Shown: positions 1 to 7,339, counted from the stretch's first letter. The stretch: DNA of 11,226 nucleotides from Coriobacteriales bacterium (GCA_031276475.1 JAISMZ010000163.1:1-11226); one strand, 5' to 3'. Notes: a model not told the origin generated them from the letters alone. Numbers and translations are program-made.

Positions 1-236
<236 letters not shown>

Positions 237-240
<4 letters not shown>

Positions 241-3200
241 TGGGCCTCCTTTTGCGAGATGCCTCGTGCCGGGCTGGTTCGCGCTTGGCTGGCCCGCGTT
301 TGCTCGGGGCTGAGATGGGCGATTTCCTCAACGGTCATCGCCAGGCGGTTTTGCGAAGGCAGAGCGTCGAGGAAGGACTTGCCGTAGGATTTGCTGCGCA
401 GTCGGGCGTCGGCCAGCACCAGATAGCCGCTGTCGGTGCTGGAGCGGATCAGGCGGCCGGCGGCCTGTCTGAGGCTGATGATCGCCTCCGGCAGGACATA
501 GCGACGCCAGGCCTGGGCCCCCTCGCGGCGCTCGCGCTCCTTTTGCAGCGGATCGTTGGGGCGGCCGAAGGGCAATTTGGGAATGACCACGCAACGCAAT
601 GTGTCGCCGGGCGCGTCAAAGCCTTCCCAAAACGAGCGCAGGGCGAACAGGCTGAGGGTCTCGTCGGCAAGGAAGTCGTCACGCAGCCGCTTGGTGGACG
701 TTCCGCGAAACTGGCAGCGCAAGGTGATGCCCACCTCCGCCAGACGACCTTTGAGGGCGGCGTAGTGCTGCTCCATCTCGCGGCGATTGGTAAAAAGGGT
801 CAGCGTGGAGCCGCCCATCGCCCGGTGCAGGCGGTACAGCAGCTCCTCCAGGCAGCCGCTGTAGGCGCGCTCGTTGGGCGCGGGCATATCGGTTGGGAGA
901 ACAATGGTCATGTTCTGCTGAAAGTCGTAGCTGGAGTCAAGCTGTAAAACGCCGCGCTGCTGGGGCGGCAGGCGGTCGAGGCCCACGCCCTGCTCAAAGA
1001 AGGCGAACGGGGATGCGGCAGGGGCGGCGCGGCGCGAGTCGTGGCTGGAGCTGTAGTCGCCAGTGGTATGGCTGCTGGCGGTGGCGCGGTCGCTGGGGGC
1101 CTCGTAGCCGTTGGCGGCCTGCAAGTCGCGCCGCAGGTCACGGCCCACCCCGGTGGCGATTGTCGCCGAGGTAAAGACGACGCTCGTCATCTCGGGATAG
1201 AACTCGTTCAACAGTACCGCACCGATGTCCAGCCGCGAAGCGACGAGCTTGTCGGTCGCCACGTTCTCCCGCCGGTCCAGCTCGGCGTAGTAGACGTACT
1301 CCTCGTCCGTCCCGTCCATCACCAGGAGCAAGGCGTCCAACGCCTCGCTTATCTGCGTCGTCAGGCCTGAAAGGTCGCTTGTCGCCTCGATCAGCTCGTC
1401 ATAGTGCGCGGCGGCCTGGCGCACTTCTCCACAAGCTTTAAGCAATGCGCTCAGGCGTTCGGTCAGCGCCCGGCCGGCCGAAAGCAGTGCGCCCCAGGCC
1501 GCCGAGTCGCGCACCTGCTCACTTATCCAGAGGTCCACGCGATCATAGCTGCTGCGCTCGACGAGTTCGCTTTGCGTAAGCTCTTTGAGGTAGGAGAAAA
1601 ATGAGGTCGCTACCGCCTGAATGGCCTGCGAGTCACTGAGTGCCCGGTCCACCAAAGCGACGAGCAAAAGTCCGCCCTCCAGCTCGGCCGCATGGCGTTT
1701 TATCTGGTTTAACGTGCCGCCCTGATGCAGCAGGCTGTCCAGCAGCGAGCGCAGACTGCGAGCCTCAACCGCTACCGAGAGCTGGCGGCGAGCCTCGGCC
1801 TGCACGCCGTGGGCCTCATCTATCACCCAGTGGCGCACTGGCGGCAGAATACCGCGCTCAGCCATCACGTCGCAAAACAGCAGGGCGTGGTTGGTAACGA
1901 CGATGTCGGCCTGCTCGGCCTGGCGGCGCGCGCTGTGCAACAGGCAACAACGGTAGTAGCGGCAGCGGTAGTGCAGGCAGTCCTCGGCGCTGGCGCAGAC
2001 CTCAAAGCGCGGCAGCCCGCCCCACCACAAAGGCAGCGGGTCAAGGTCGTCGTGGGCGCTTTGTACGGAGAAGGCCAGCAACTGTGCCACCAGCACCAGC
2101 GGCGCAGGTGAGCTGAACTCCCGGCTCTTCTCGCGCCCGGAGGCAGCTAGGCTCATCAGTTTGCGCAGGCAGGGATAATGGTCGTAGCCTTTGAGGGCAA
2201 CGTAGCGCAGGGGGACGGCAGGAGACGGGGACGGTTCGCGCGACACAGAGGGACGGTTCCTTTGTGGGGACACAGAGGGAGGGGACACAGAGGGACGGTT
2301 CTTTTGTGTTCCTGGCGACAAGGTTTCATCACAGGCAATGGTTTTCCCAGGAACACAAAAGAACCGTCCCTCTGTGTCCCCTCCCTCTGTGTCCCCACAA
2401 AGGAACCGTCCCTCTGTGTCGCGCGAACCGTCCCCGTCTCCGCTTTCGCCCTCGCCGTCTCCGCCCAGGACGGATGAACCGTCCCTGTGTCCGCTTTCGG
2501 CTTCGCTTTCAGCGAGCGCGGCGGCCAGTCGCGGCAGCTCGTGGTAGATCAGCTGGTCGAGCAAGGCGTTGGTCTTGGTGGCGACGCCGCAGGTCACCCG
2601 GTTGCGCCGGGCAAAAAGCGCCTGGGGCAAGAGGTAGGCCATCGACTTGCCCACGCCTGTGCCGGCCTCGATAGCCAGATGGGTGCCGTTCGCATACGCC
2701 TCGGCAATGGCGCTGGCCATCTCCGTCTGCTCGGCGCGCGGCTCAAAGTTGGCATACATTTTTCCGAGCAGCCCCGACGCTGAGTATGCTTCCTCTAACT
2801 CATCGCGCTCCACCGGCTTGAGCGTGGCGATGCCGCCAACCAGGGAGGCCCCGATAAAAGCTTCCCGCCCCACAGAACTCAGTCGCTTCGCTCCTTCAAG
2901 TTCTGCGGGGGCCCCGGGGAGTGCGTCAGATTCCGAGTCAGGTAGCACTAAATCGTCGGCGTACATCGGGTTGCTGCGCAGTGATTCCGACTGCCCTCGA
3001 TTTAGTGCTACCTGGCCAGAAGATGGCGTGCAATGATTTAAGCGGTGCCTCCCTAGCTCCTGAGCGTCAATCTTGGGGTTGGCGGGAATCTCCTCCAGAC
3101 GCTGCGAGCGGGCATCGCGCAGGGAGAAGGTCGGGGCGTCTGGTTGCAGCTGCTCGGCCACCGTGCGCACGATGTCGCGCAGGGCCCAGGGCAGCCCCAA

Positions 3201-4055
3201 GAACAGCTCGCTTATCAGTCGTGGCAGTCCCGCAGGTAAATCGCCCAGAGCTACCAGCAACACCCGCCAGATGACGCAGAGTGCCTCAACATCGTCTATC
3301 GCGCGATGGGTGGAGCGCTGCTCGGGAGCAAAGGTGGCGCTGAGGCCCTCCAGGTTGTGTGCCCGCAGGCGGGGCAGGGCGATGCGAGCCAGCTCCACGG
3401 TGTCTATCCAGGGATCGGCGGCAAGCAGCGGCGGCGGGCCGGAGCGCGTCGGAGCCGCAGACGGCGAGTCGGCCTCAGCAGCGGGCGACAGGGCGGTATC
3501 GTTCGCGGGGACAGCCGCAGACGGCGAGTCGGCCCCAACCGCAGGCGACAGGTCAAAGCGAGTTTGCGCGGACGCTGGCGCGGCGAGCTCCGGCGACGCC
3601 GGTTCCAGCAACTCAAACGGCACGGTCTTCTCCACAGCTTTTGTGGCAAGCGGCGCCGAGGCCTGAACAAAACTCTGATCGAAGCTGGCGTTATGGGCGA
3701 TGATCCGCCGCTCGCCCGCGAAGTCTATCAGCGCGGCAATCGCTTCTTCGGGCGCGGGGGCGTCGCTGACGTCTGCGTCACTGATGCCGGTGAGTTCGCT
3801 TATCTGCTCGGGGATGGGGCGTCCGGGGTTAACGAAGGTCGAGAAGCGCCGGATGATACGCGGGCCGCAGATGATTGCCGCCGCCACCTCGATCAGCGCG
3901 TCGCGCCCCGGCGTGAAGCCGGTGGTTTCAACGTCGAGGACAACAAACTCCTCCTCAACCGTGCCGAGCACCATCTCTTTGGCGCGGGCAGCCAACGTCT
4001 GATAGTGACGCACGACGTCCGGCGGCGTGCCGGGGATGATCAGGGCGTCAGTCAT
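237..4055 (-). CDS. dinG: DinG-family protein: DEDD 3'-5' exonuclease fused to an XPD-like (FeS-type) DNA helicase
   Basis: Two enzyme modules are visible. Residues 35-265 form a DnaQ-like exonuclease: DVETTG (D41, E43), HNASFD (121-126) and HRAIDD (H250, D255). Residues 436-1240 form a superfamily 2 helicase: Walker A AGTGVGKS (464-471), DEAH (746-749), TSAT (962-965) and QAAGRLIR (1197-1204). Cysteines at 629, 687, 693 and 698, with more at 703-704, lie where XPD/DinG proteins bind an iron-sulfur cluster. The family acts on DNA structures in repair and replication; Gram-positive DinG proteins often carry this exonuclease. At 1272 aa it is far longer than Bacillus DinG (about 930 aa). The excess is mostly low-complexity or repeat-derived insertions near residues 140-212, 337-400, 515-615 and 984-1014, all outside the core motifs. 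The start overlaps the end of the upstream gene by 8 bp and has only a weak ribosome binding site, suggesting coupling. Confidence 0.93.
2221..2441. repeat. Perfect 95-bp inverted repeat with 31-bp loop, inside dinG
   Basis: Positions 2221-2315 are the exact reverse complement of 2347-2441; the loop is 2316-2346. The arms are built from smaller units: GACACAGAGGGACGGTTC occurs at 2242-2259 and 2284-2301, and its complement at 2361-2378 and 2403-2420, spaced 42 bp, with shortened units between. The whole element codes for residues about 539-612 of the DinG protein, between the Walker A region and the first iron-sulfur cysteine. The unit resembles REP-like palindromes linked to Y1 (RAYT) transposases in other bacteria, but that link is from memory and not shown here. 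Confidence 0.95.
2468..2492. repeat. Additional degenerate copy of the GAACCGTCCC unit forming a short hairpin
   Basis: GGACGG (2468-2473) pairs with CCGTCC (2479-2484), and GAACCGTCCCTGTGTCC (2476-2492) is a slightly shortened version of the unit in the large inverted repeat next to it. It lies inside dinG and stays in frame. Confidence 0.6.
2868..2910. repeat. Palindromic element in the dinG interdomain linker
   Basis: CCCC-A-CAGAACT (2868-2879) pairs with AGTTCTG-C-GGGG (2899-2910), with one A/C mismatch in 12 positions and a 19-nt loop. It codes for part of the linker between the exonuclease and helicase modules. A perfect CCCCGGGG palindrome follows at 2912-2919. Confidence 0.6.
2939..3014. 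repeat. 17-bp inverted repeat (CAGGTAGCACTAAATCG element) inside dinG
   Basis: CAGGTAGCACTAAATCG at 2939-2955 is repeated exactly in inverted orientation at 2998-3014, around a 42-bp loop. The left arm and five bases before it (2934-2955) are identical to intergenic sequence at 6770-6791. It codes for linker residues about 348-373 of DinG without introducing a stop. Confidence 0.85.
3034..3058. repeat. Second segment of the dispersed repeat (CGGTGCCTCCCTAGCT)
   Basis: TGATTTAAGCGGTGCCTCCC, continuing TAGCT, lies just beyond the 17-bp inverted repeat. It has a close relative at 7340-7363 and a partial one at 6785-6803 (TAAATCGGCACCTCCCTAG). These look like diverged pieces of one dispersed element. 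Confidence 0.45.
3453..3551. repeat. 60-bp direct duplication within the dinG exonuclease domain
   Basis: The 39-bp segments at 3453-3491 and 3513-3551 are nearly identical and offset by exactly 60 bp, or 20 codons. They encode the paired peptides SPAVGADSPSA and SPAAEADSPSA in an Ala/Pro/Ser-rich insertion between the second and third exonuclease motifs. Confidence 0.8.
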
Positions 4056-4710
4056 CTGTTGCCGCCGGGAACAGCGACTCTGCCTCGCCGAGACTGTAGA
4101 TGTTCTCGTCGTAGGATATTACGGCGGCGGCAGGGGCGGCCAAAATGTCGTCGGAGACGACACCGGGAGCTGGGGCGGCAACAGCCTCCGCAGCGGTCGC
4201 GCCCGCTGCCGCAACACCTACGGCACCCGCCGCGGCCGCGCCCTCCACAGCGCCCGCCGCCGCGCCCGCTACGCCCTCGGCCTCCGTCGCGTCCCCGCCC
4301 TCAGCCTCCGCCGCGCCCGCTACGCCCTCGGCCTCCGTCGCGTCCCCGCCGGCAGCCTCCGTCGCGTCGTAAAGCAGCGCGAAAACCTCAGCTGTCGCGT
4401 CTCCCTTGCTCGCCCGCTCAACGATGATCGCGTCGCGCCTCTCCTCGTCGCTGTTCAGATAACCGTCATAGCAAAAAGCGTAGGCGCTCACCAGGTTAAA
4501 CATCTCCGAAATCGTCCGGCGTGCGGACTCCAGACTCTCGGCCGGCTGCTCGCCGCCGTGGGTCTCAACATAAAGTTCCTCGCCGGCCAAAAGCACCGTG
4601 AACGGCTCAAAGCTGCCGGACTGCTCCAATTTCTCGCGAGCCTCATCAAAAGCGAAAAAGACGATCTTATCCAAAGCGTTCTCTTCTTCCAGCAGGGCGG
4701 TAGGGCTCAT
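4048..4710 (-). CDS. Hypothetical protein, first gene of the dinG-purD operon, with Ala/Glu repeat insert
   Basis: I do not recognise this 220-aa protein. Residues 1-116 are acidic and well mixed, with segments such as DKIVFFAFDEAREKLEQ and YAFCYDGYLN that look like a folded soluble domain. Residues 117-180 are low complexity (Ala, Gly, Glu) and contain a 17-residue unit, starting GGDATEAEGVAGA, present twice. Residues 184-220 look ordinary again (ISYDENIYSLGEAESLF), so the repeat appears inserted within the protein. No signal peptide or membrane segment is evident. The ATG at 4710-4708 is preceded by GAGGTGAT at good spacing. Its TGA (4050-4048) lies 8 bp inside dinG, so it is probably co-transcribed and coupled with it. 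A role in the same process as DinG or PurD is only a guess. Confidence 0.75.
   Translation of the reverse strand: MSPTALLEEENALDKIVFFAFDEAREKLEQSGSFEPFTVLLAGEELYVETHGGEQPAESLESARRTISEMFNLVSAYAFCYDGYLNSDEERRDAIIVERASKGDATAEVFALLYDATEAAGGDATEAEGVAGAAEAEGGDATEAEGVAGAAAGAVEGAAAAGAVGVAAAGATAAEAVAAPAPGVVSDDILAAPAAAVISYDENIYSLGEAESLFPAATDD
4257..4350. repeat. 43-bp exact direct repeat, period 51 bp, in the hypothetical gene
   Basis: Positions 4257-4299 and 4308-4350 are identical over 43 bp and offset by 51 bp (17 codons). They encode the duplicated Ala/Glu-rich peptide. The period is a multiple of three, so the frame is preserved. Confidence 0.85.
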
Positions 4711-4817
4711 GGGATCACCTCGGGTTCATCGGTCTGTCATCTGACTGCGGCGCGTCCTGGCAAAAGTGGCGGGCGCAAACGCGGTCAGCAGCGACGGTGG
4801 TTGTAGTGTAGAATCGG

Positions 4818-4823
4818 ATTATA
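4818..4823 (-). promoter_or_regulatory. Candidate -10 box for the hypothetical-dinG-purD operon
   Basis: On the minus strand this reads TATAAT, a perfect -10 hexamer, about 108 bp upstream of the first start codon of the operon. No good -35 box is seen 16-18 bp further upstream. The same intergenic stretch holds a weaker plus-strand -10 candidate, TAGAAT at 4809-4814, for the divergent thioesterase gene. Confidence 0.35.
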
Positions 4824-4869
4824 CCGGAAGCGCAGCCCGTTCGTCTGCGCAGCTTGGAGGGCGGCAACC

Positions 4870-5385
4870 ATGAAGCATCAGGTAAGTGAGCGTCGCGTTT
4901 GCGGCGCCCAGAATATTTCGCGAATGTGCCTGGCCTGCGGCGAGGAAAACATCTTTGGCCTGCATGCCCAGTTTCTGAATCTGGAGGACGGCAGTCTTGC
5001 CGCGACCTTTACGACCATCGAGGAACACCAGAGTTACCCCGGGCGAGTGCACGGCGGCATCACCGCGACCATCCTTGACGAGATGCTCGGGCGCGTGGTG
5101 CAGGTGGAGCACCCGGAGATCTTTGGCGTAACGATGGAGCTGACCATTAAATACCGCGCCCCCGTGCCACTGGGCGAGCCGCTTTTGGGCATCGCGCGAC
5201 TGGACAAAATCACTGCGCGCGTCTCCGAGGCCTCCGGCGTGATCCTCCTTCAGGACGGCACCGTGGCCGCACAGGGCTTTGCCCGCTACCTGCGTGTGCC
5301 TGTAGACAAGATTGTAGAGGGCGGACTTGCGGAGGAGGACTGGCACCCCGACCCTCGCACCCCTCCCGAGGTGATTGTTGGTTAG
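4870..5385 (+). CDS. Hotdog-fold thioesterase, PaaI-like (probable acyl-CoA hydrolase)
   Basis: This 171-aa protein has the marks of the PaaI/4HBT thioesterase superfamily, which hydrolyses acyl-CoA thioesters in the cytoplasm. They are an N-terminal CLACG with two cysteines (C20, C23) before EEN.FGL, the central RVHGGITATILDEMLG (60-74) with the family's HGG turn and acidic residues D70/E71 on the hotdog helix, and beta-strand segments such as VTMELTIKYRAPVPLGEPL. The length is typical. The ATG at 4870 has GGAGG nine bases upstream, so I prefer it to the internal ATG at 4927. It is divergent from the dinG operon and stands alone. The substrate cannot be told from sequence. Two strong hairpins follow its stop codon. 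Confidence 0.85.
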   Translation: MKHQVSERRVCGAQNISRMCLACGEENIFGLHAQFLNLEDGSLAATFTTIEEHQSYPGRVHGGITATILDEMLGRVVQVEHPEIFGVTMELTIKYRAPVPLGEPLLGIARLDKITARVSEASGVILLQDGTVAAQGFARYLRVPVDKIVEGGLAEEDWHPDPRTPPEVIVG

Positions 5386-5461
5386 GGAGGCGCGGGCGGC
5401 GACGCCTCCCCGGCTGTCCGCCGGGCCAAAGCCGCCTCATGCGAAGCGGCGTTGGCCCGGC
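5386..5461 (+). terminator. Two GC-rich hairpins after the thioesterase gene; possible terminator without U-tract
   Basis: The first hairpin (GGAGGCG 5386-5392 / CGCCTCC 5403-5409) begins directly after the stop codon. The second is stronger: 5420-5435 pairs with 5446-5461 at 15 of 16 positions (GCCGGGCCAAAGCCGC / GCGGCGTTGGCCCGGC) around a 10-nt loop. Neither has a T-run, so simple intrinsic termination is uncertain. The second ends just before the tRNA promoter candidate. Confidence 0.45.
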
Positions 5462-5463
5462 AC

Positions 5464-5492
5464 TTGCGCAAGACACCGTAAGGTAGTATCCT
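5464..5492 (+). promoter_or_regulatory. Candidate promoter of tRNA-fMet
   Basis: TTGCGC (5464-5469) and TATCCT (5487-5492) are 17 bp apart, placing a start site about 10 bp before the mature tRNA. The same TTGCGC appears at the right distance upstream of the tRNA-Glu gene at the other end of the window. Confidence 0.4.
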
Positions 5493-5508
5493 GTCAGTTC
5501 CCTCATTT

Positions 5509-5585
<77 letters not shown>

Positions 5586-5632
5586 AGAATTCGCTGGTAG
5601 ATGGTGTAATTGCTGTCTACCAGTTCTTTTTT
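5586..5632 (+). terminator. Intrinsic terminator of tRNA-fMet
   Basis: CTGGTAGA (5594-5601) pairs with TCTACCAG (5616-5623), followed by TTCTTTTTT. The stem may be lengthened by AGAA (5586-5589) with TTCT. It lies directly after the CCA end and separates the tRNA from the convergent RNA ligase gene. Confidence 0.8.
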
Positions 5633-5680
5633 GCAAGGGCTGATGGTCGCTCGGCGGTCGCCGGCGCCTCTTTGAACATC

Positions 5681-6700
5681 CTACTCCTTGAGCAGCGCCT
5701 GATTATTCAAGACCTTAAATGAAGGCTGGTGAGGAGTGAGCGAGCTGCGCACGACGATGCCCTCCTTGAGCAGGCCACTGGGGTATTTGCCATAGGCTCG
5801 CTCCAGCAGGGCGGGCAGGTCGTAGTTAAAGGCGTCGCCGGTCTCCTCCACAGGTACCGTGGGCACGCCTAAGGACGCGCAGTTCTCCAGCATCTGCGCT
5901 AGCGGCGCGTATTGCAGCGTGCTCCACTCCCGCCAGTCAAAGACGTACCACTCGTATTGGCCCAGGCGCAGCTTGTTCTTTTGGATGGCGGGGCCGCAGA
6001 GCTCGCCGGTGAGCACCACGTCGCGACCCAGGGCCAGGAGCTTTTCCTTGAGCCCGTAGCGAAACACCGGCTGCCAGTATAACGCGTCGGGATCCTCGGC
6101 TATTTCGTTGTTGCGGCTGCAGCAGCCTATCTTGCCGTCGATGCAGTAGACGATGCAGGATGTGCCGTCCATCTTGGTGGAGATGTAATAGGGCTGACCC
6201 TTAAGCTGGTCAATCAGCTCCGGCGCCGACTGCACGCGAATCTCGTCGGACGCCGGGATGCCAAAGGGGCGCCCGCCGATGGAGCGGCCCGTGCCGGTGG
6301 CCACCTCGGGGATGTACCACTTGCGCACGCCGAGCAGCTCGGTAACATCGTCGCCTTCCTGGGCGCTGGCAGGAATCTCGGGAAAGTCCGCGCGCGGCAA
6401 AATCAGTCCCTGAGAAAGCTCGCCGCGCAGCCGGATGGTGCGGATGCGAAAGCCCCGGCCATTATCCACATTGTCTCGAAACGAGGTCTTGCGCAAAAAC
6501 TCGTAGCGCTCCTGCTCGGGCAGGAAGCTGTCCACCTCAAAATAGACGACCTCGTCACCGAGCTGAAAATCGCCGCGCTTGACCACGCACTGCCAGCCTT
6601 TGATGTGTGCCACTGCTAAAAAGTCGGAGTCCTTTAGATTCTCGACGGCACCAACGCGCTGAATGCTGGCCAGAGCCCTGCCGGTCGTGTTCTCTTCCAT
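5681..6700 (-). CDS. ATP-dependent RNA ligase, Rnl5-like (Deinococcus DRB0094 type)
   Basis: RNA ligases of this type join 3'-OH and 5'-phosphate RNA ends through a lysyl-AMP intermediate. The 339-aa protein shows the nucleotidyltransferase motifs in order: motif I KMDGTS with probable catalytic K176, a Ia-like SRNNE (195-199), GEL (232-234), motif III YVFDW (252-256), motif IV EGIVVR (313-318) and motif V SFKV (327-330). About 165 residues precede motif I and include an OB-fold-like stretch (GDEVVYFEVDSFLP), the same layout as D. radiodurans Rnl, where the OB module is N-terminal and little follows motif V. The ATG at 6700-6698 has AGGGAGGA upstream. The gene stands alone, convergent with tRNA-fMet. 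Cellular substrates of such ligases are mostly unknown; repair of nicked structured RNA is the usual proposal. Confidence 0.85.
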   Translation of the reverse strand: MEENTTGRALASIQRVGAVENLKDSDFLAVAHIKGWQCVVKRGDFQLGDEVVYFEVDSFLPEQERYEFLRKTSFRDNVDNGRGFRIRTIRLRGELSQGLILPRADFPEIPASAQEGDDVTELLGVRKWYIPEVATGTGRSIGGRPFGIPASDEIRVQSAPELIDQLKGQPYYISTKMDGTSCIVYCIDGKIGCCSRNNEIAEDPDALYWQPVFRYGLKEKLLALGRDVVLTGELCGPAIQKNKLRLGQYEWYVFDWREWSTLQYAPLAQMLENCASLGVPTVPVEETGDAFNYDLPALLERAYGKYPSGLLKEGIVVRSSLTPHQPSFKVLNNQALLKE

Positions 6701-6769
6701 CTATCTGTCCTCCCTTGCTGTTGATTTCTGTTCCAGAGAAACGCCGATTACTGCCGGCACGTTAGACTA

Positions 6770-6816
6770 CGAGTCAGGTAGCACTAAATCGGCACCTCCC
6801 TAGGGTATACTACCTG
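6770..6816. repeat. Intergenic copy of the CAGGTAGCACTAAATCG palindromic element
   Basis: CAGGTAG (6775-6781) and CTACCTG (6810-6816) are inverted ends of a 42-bp element with a central CCCTAGGG palindrome. The 22 bp at 6770-6791 are identical to 2934-2955 inside dinG. It lies between the RNA ligase start and the GC-rich spacer. Confidence 0.75.
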
Positions 6817-6824
6817 GCAGTTGA

Positions 6825-7130
6825 CGGCAACCGAGACAGGAGGCAGCCGGAGCTCGGGGCGGCCGGAGCGGACGGGTGACAGCCGGGGCAGGAGGCGGCC
6901 GGAAGGCCAGGGGCCGCAGCAGCGACACGGGCGGGGGGGGCGCAAGACCGTCGCAGCCGCCGCGCCGCAACGGGATGCGCGAAACGCGATGGCCAGCCGC
7001 CAAAAGGATTTGCCTGTTCAGAACCTCGTTTTTTTGTAAACAACGGTATAATAATCAAGACATCCGGCATCGTTTTTGGACAATATTTTGATTCTGTAAC
7101 TATGCCGTGTTTAGCTCCCATGAATATGTG
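6825..7130. other. Gene-poor spacer: GC-rich low-complexity DNA, then an AT-rich stretch
   Basis: From about 6830 to 7000 the plus strand is rich in G with imperfect repeats; CAGGAGGCAGCCGGA at 6837-6851 and CAGGAGGCGGCCGGA at 6889-6903 are examples. A run of eight G lies at 6933-6940. Open frames exist here on both strands but have no convincing ribosome binding site or protein-like composition. From 7020 the sequence becomes AT-rich and includes TATAAT at 7047-7052, with no clear -35 partner. I see no gene. Confidence 0.6.
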
Positions 7131-7155
7131 GAGAAAACTGGAATTTTCTCATAAT
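7131..7155 (+). promoter_or_regulatory. Palindrome overlapping a -10 candidate; possible operator upstream of the dehydrogenase
   Basis: GAGAAAA (7131-7137) and TTTTCTC (7144-7150) form a perfect 7+7 bp palindrome with a 6-bp centre. The sequence CATAAT (7150-7155), five of six matches to a -10 box, begins at its last base. The size and position would suit a dimeric repressor such as the TetR-family protein encoded downstream. No good -35 is visible. This is inference from layout only. Confidence 0.35.
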
Positions 7156-7214
7156 CGCTATGGGCTACGGGTATCATTTTTATCAACACGTTTATTTTAA
7201 GGAGGCGCCGCTTA

Positions 7215-7322
7215 ATGCTTGTATGTCAGGTTTCGGATCCGTTTATTCCGCATTTGTCCGGGCGAACGGTGCCCCTGTCTGCGGTAATGGCGTTGTTTAC
7301 ACGAGCGGATCTGAAGAGGTGA
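7215..7322 (+). CDS. Small ORF (35 aa) upstream of the acyl-CoA dehydrogenase gene
   Basis: An ATG at 7215 follows TAAGGAGG (7198-7205) at nine bases, one of the best ribosome binding sites in the window. It opens 35 codons ending in TGA (7320-7322). The peptide starts MLVCQVSDPFIPHLSGRTVP and ends TRADLKR. I do not recognise it. It has no membrane segment and no run of a single amino acid of the kind attenuator leaders use. It ends 85 bp before the dehydrogenase start, in another frame, on the presumed leader transcript. It could be a regulatory leader peptide, a small protein, or the remnant of a lost gene. An overlapping 60-codon frame at 7160-7342 has no ribosome binding site. Confidence 0.4.
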   Translation: MLVCQVSDPFIPHLSGRTVPLSAVMALFTRADLKR

Positions 7323-7339
7323 CAAAAGAGGGCGCGCCG

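Noticed and set aside
2242..2492. Repeated units suggesting a CRISPR array
   Set aside because: Units are in both orientations, irregularly shortened, without unique spacers, and lie inside an open frame; no cas genes nearby.
3306..4427. 373-codon plus-strand open frame across the start of dinG and the end of the hypothetical gene
   Set aside because: It is Arg/Pro-rich low-complexity translation opposite two well-supported minus-strand genes, crosses their boundary and has no ribosome binding site or recognisable domain.
6821..7039. 72-codon plus-strand frame in the GC-rich spacer
   Set aside because: Arg/Gly-rich low complexity, no ribosome binding site, and interrupted similarity with nothing I recognise.
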